Program-made: the position numbers and the translations under genes
The notes under the pieces: model-generated
What the model was told of the DNA's origin: nothing
What the model saw: the letters and a program-made list of their open reading frames with translations, nothing else
The model's database searches: none
Source of the DNA: Pseudomonadota bacterium
GTDB lineage: Bacteria > Desulfobacterota > JADFVX01
DNA length: 13,897 bases
Reading direction: 5' to 3'
Assembly: GCA_015222755.1 (NCBI GenBank)
Contig: JADFVX010000025.1
Span: 1-13,897, forward strand
Part shown: positions 13,822-13,897 of the stretch, piece by piece
How positions within the stretch are numbered: the stretch's first letter is position 1
Layout of the letters: each line of letters opens with the position of its first letter

Positions 13822-13897
13822 GTAATCTACCTCTGCTCAGAGCAAACCGGGAGAAATTCCGGGACGCAGAGCTACGGGACTTCGAATATTGAGACAG
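13822..13897 (+). ncRNA. GEMM-I cyclic-dinucleotide riboswitch, partial, A20 (cGAMP-type)
   Basis: The conserved GEMM-I core is present: cagagcaaacc (13838-13848); a P2 stem ccggga/ttccgg closed by a GAAA tetraloop (13853-13856); then gggacgcagagctacggg (13861-13878) and gacag at the window end. Aligned with the Vibrio Vc2 aptamer (cacagggcaaacc), the base corresponding to G20 is A (13841). A20 is the hallmark of GEMM-Ib riboswitches, which bind 3',3'-cGAMP and occur in Geobacter relatives. The consensus gcaaagc is gcagagc here, one substitution after the ligand-stacking A47. The rest of P3, the position equivalent to C92, the expression platform and the controlled gene all lie beyond the window. 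Confidence 0.85.

Overview
The window looks like chromosomal DNA of a Gram-negative, probably anaerobic or metal-active bacterium. The best guess is Desulfobacterota/Desulfuromonadales (Geobacter-like). The basis is a signal-peptide outer-membrane porin, two lipoproteins, a rubrerythrin-type diiron protein, an ArsS-type radical SAM enzyme, GatCA, and a GEMM-I riboswitch of the kind abundant in Geobacter. This placement is inference from gene content; no 16S or other phylogenetic marker was compared.

Layout. (1) Positions 1-1653: a ~300-nt leader, an alginate-export-like porin, and a strong intrinsic terminator. (2) Positions ~1700-2884: an accessory island with one IS200-like tyrosine transposase of the REP-associated (RAYT) type. 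It sits inside a mosaic of imperfect palindromes: three A-B modules and two near-identical 66-bp C elements. (3) Positions 2897-5994, minus strand: an apparent operon gatC-gatA-class II glutamine amidotransferase-dgkA. (4) Positions 6185-9065, plus strand: gpsA, a rubrerythrin-like protein, arsS and cutA. (5) Positions 9062-11604, minus strand: a TPR lipoprotein translationally coupled to a LolB-like lipoprotein. (6) Positions 11741-13686, plus strand: mtnA and an exported DUF3108-type protein. (7) Positions 13770-13897: a promoter-like site and the 5' two thirds of a GEMM-I cyclic-dinucleotide riboswitch, cut off by the window end. Its downstream gene is not visible.

How the genes work together. 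gatC/gatA supply two of the three subunits of the tRNA amidotransferase; gatB is not here. dgkA and gpsA both serve phospholipid metabolism (diacylglycerol recycling and glycerol-3-phosphate supply) from opposite sides of one divergent intergenic region. The TPR and LolB-like lipoproteins probably act together at the outer membrane. The rest reads as housekeeping genes.

The two most noteworthy items are the riboswitch at the right edge and the RAYT/palindrome island. The riboswitch carries A where c-di-GMP riboswitches carry G20, which predicts recognition of 3',3'-cGAMP. The palindromes in the island do not look like the classical enterobacterial REP sequence.
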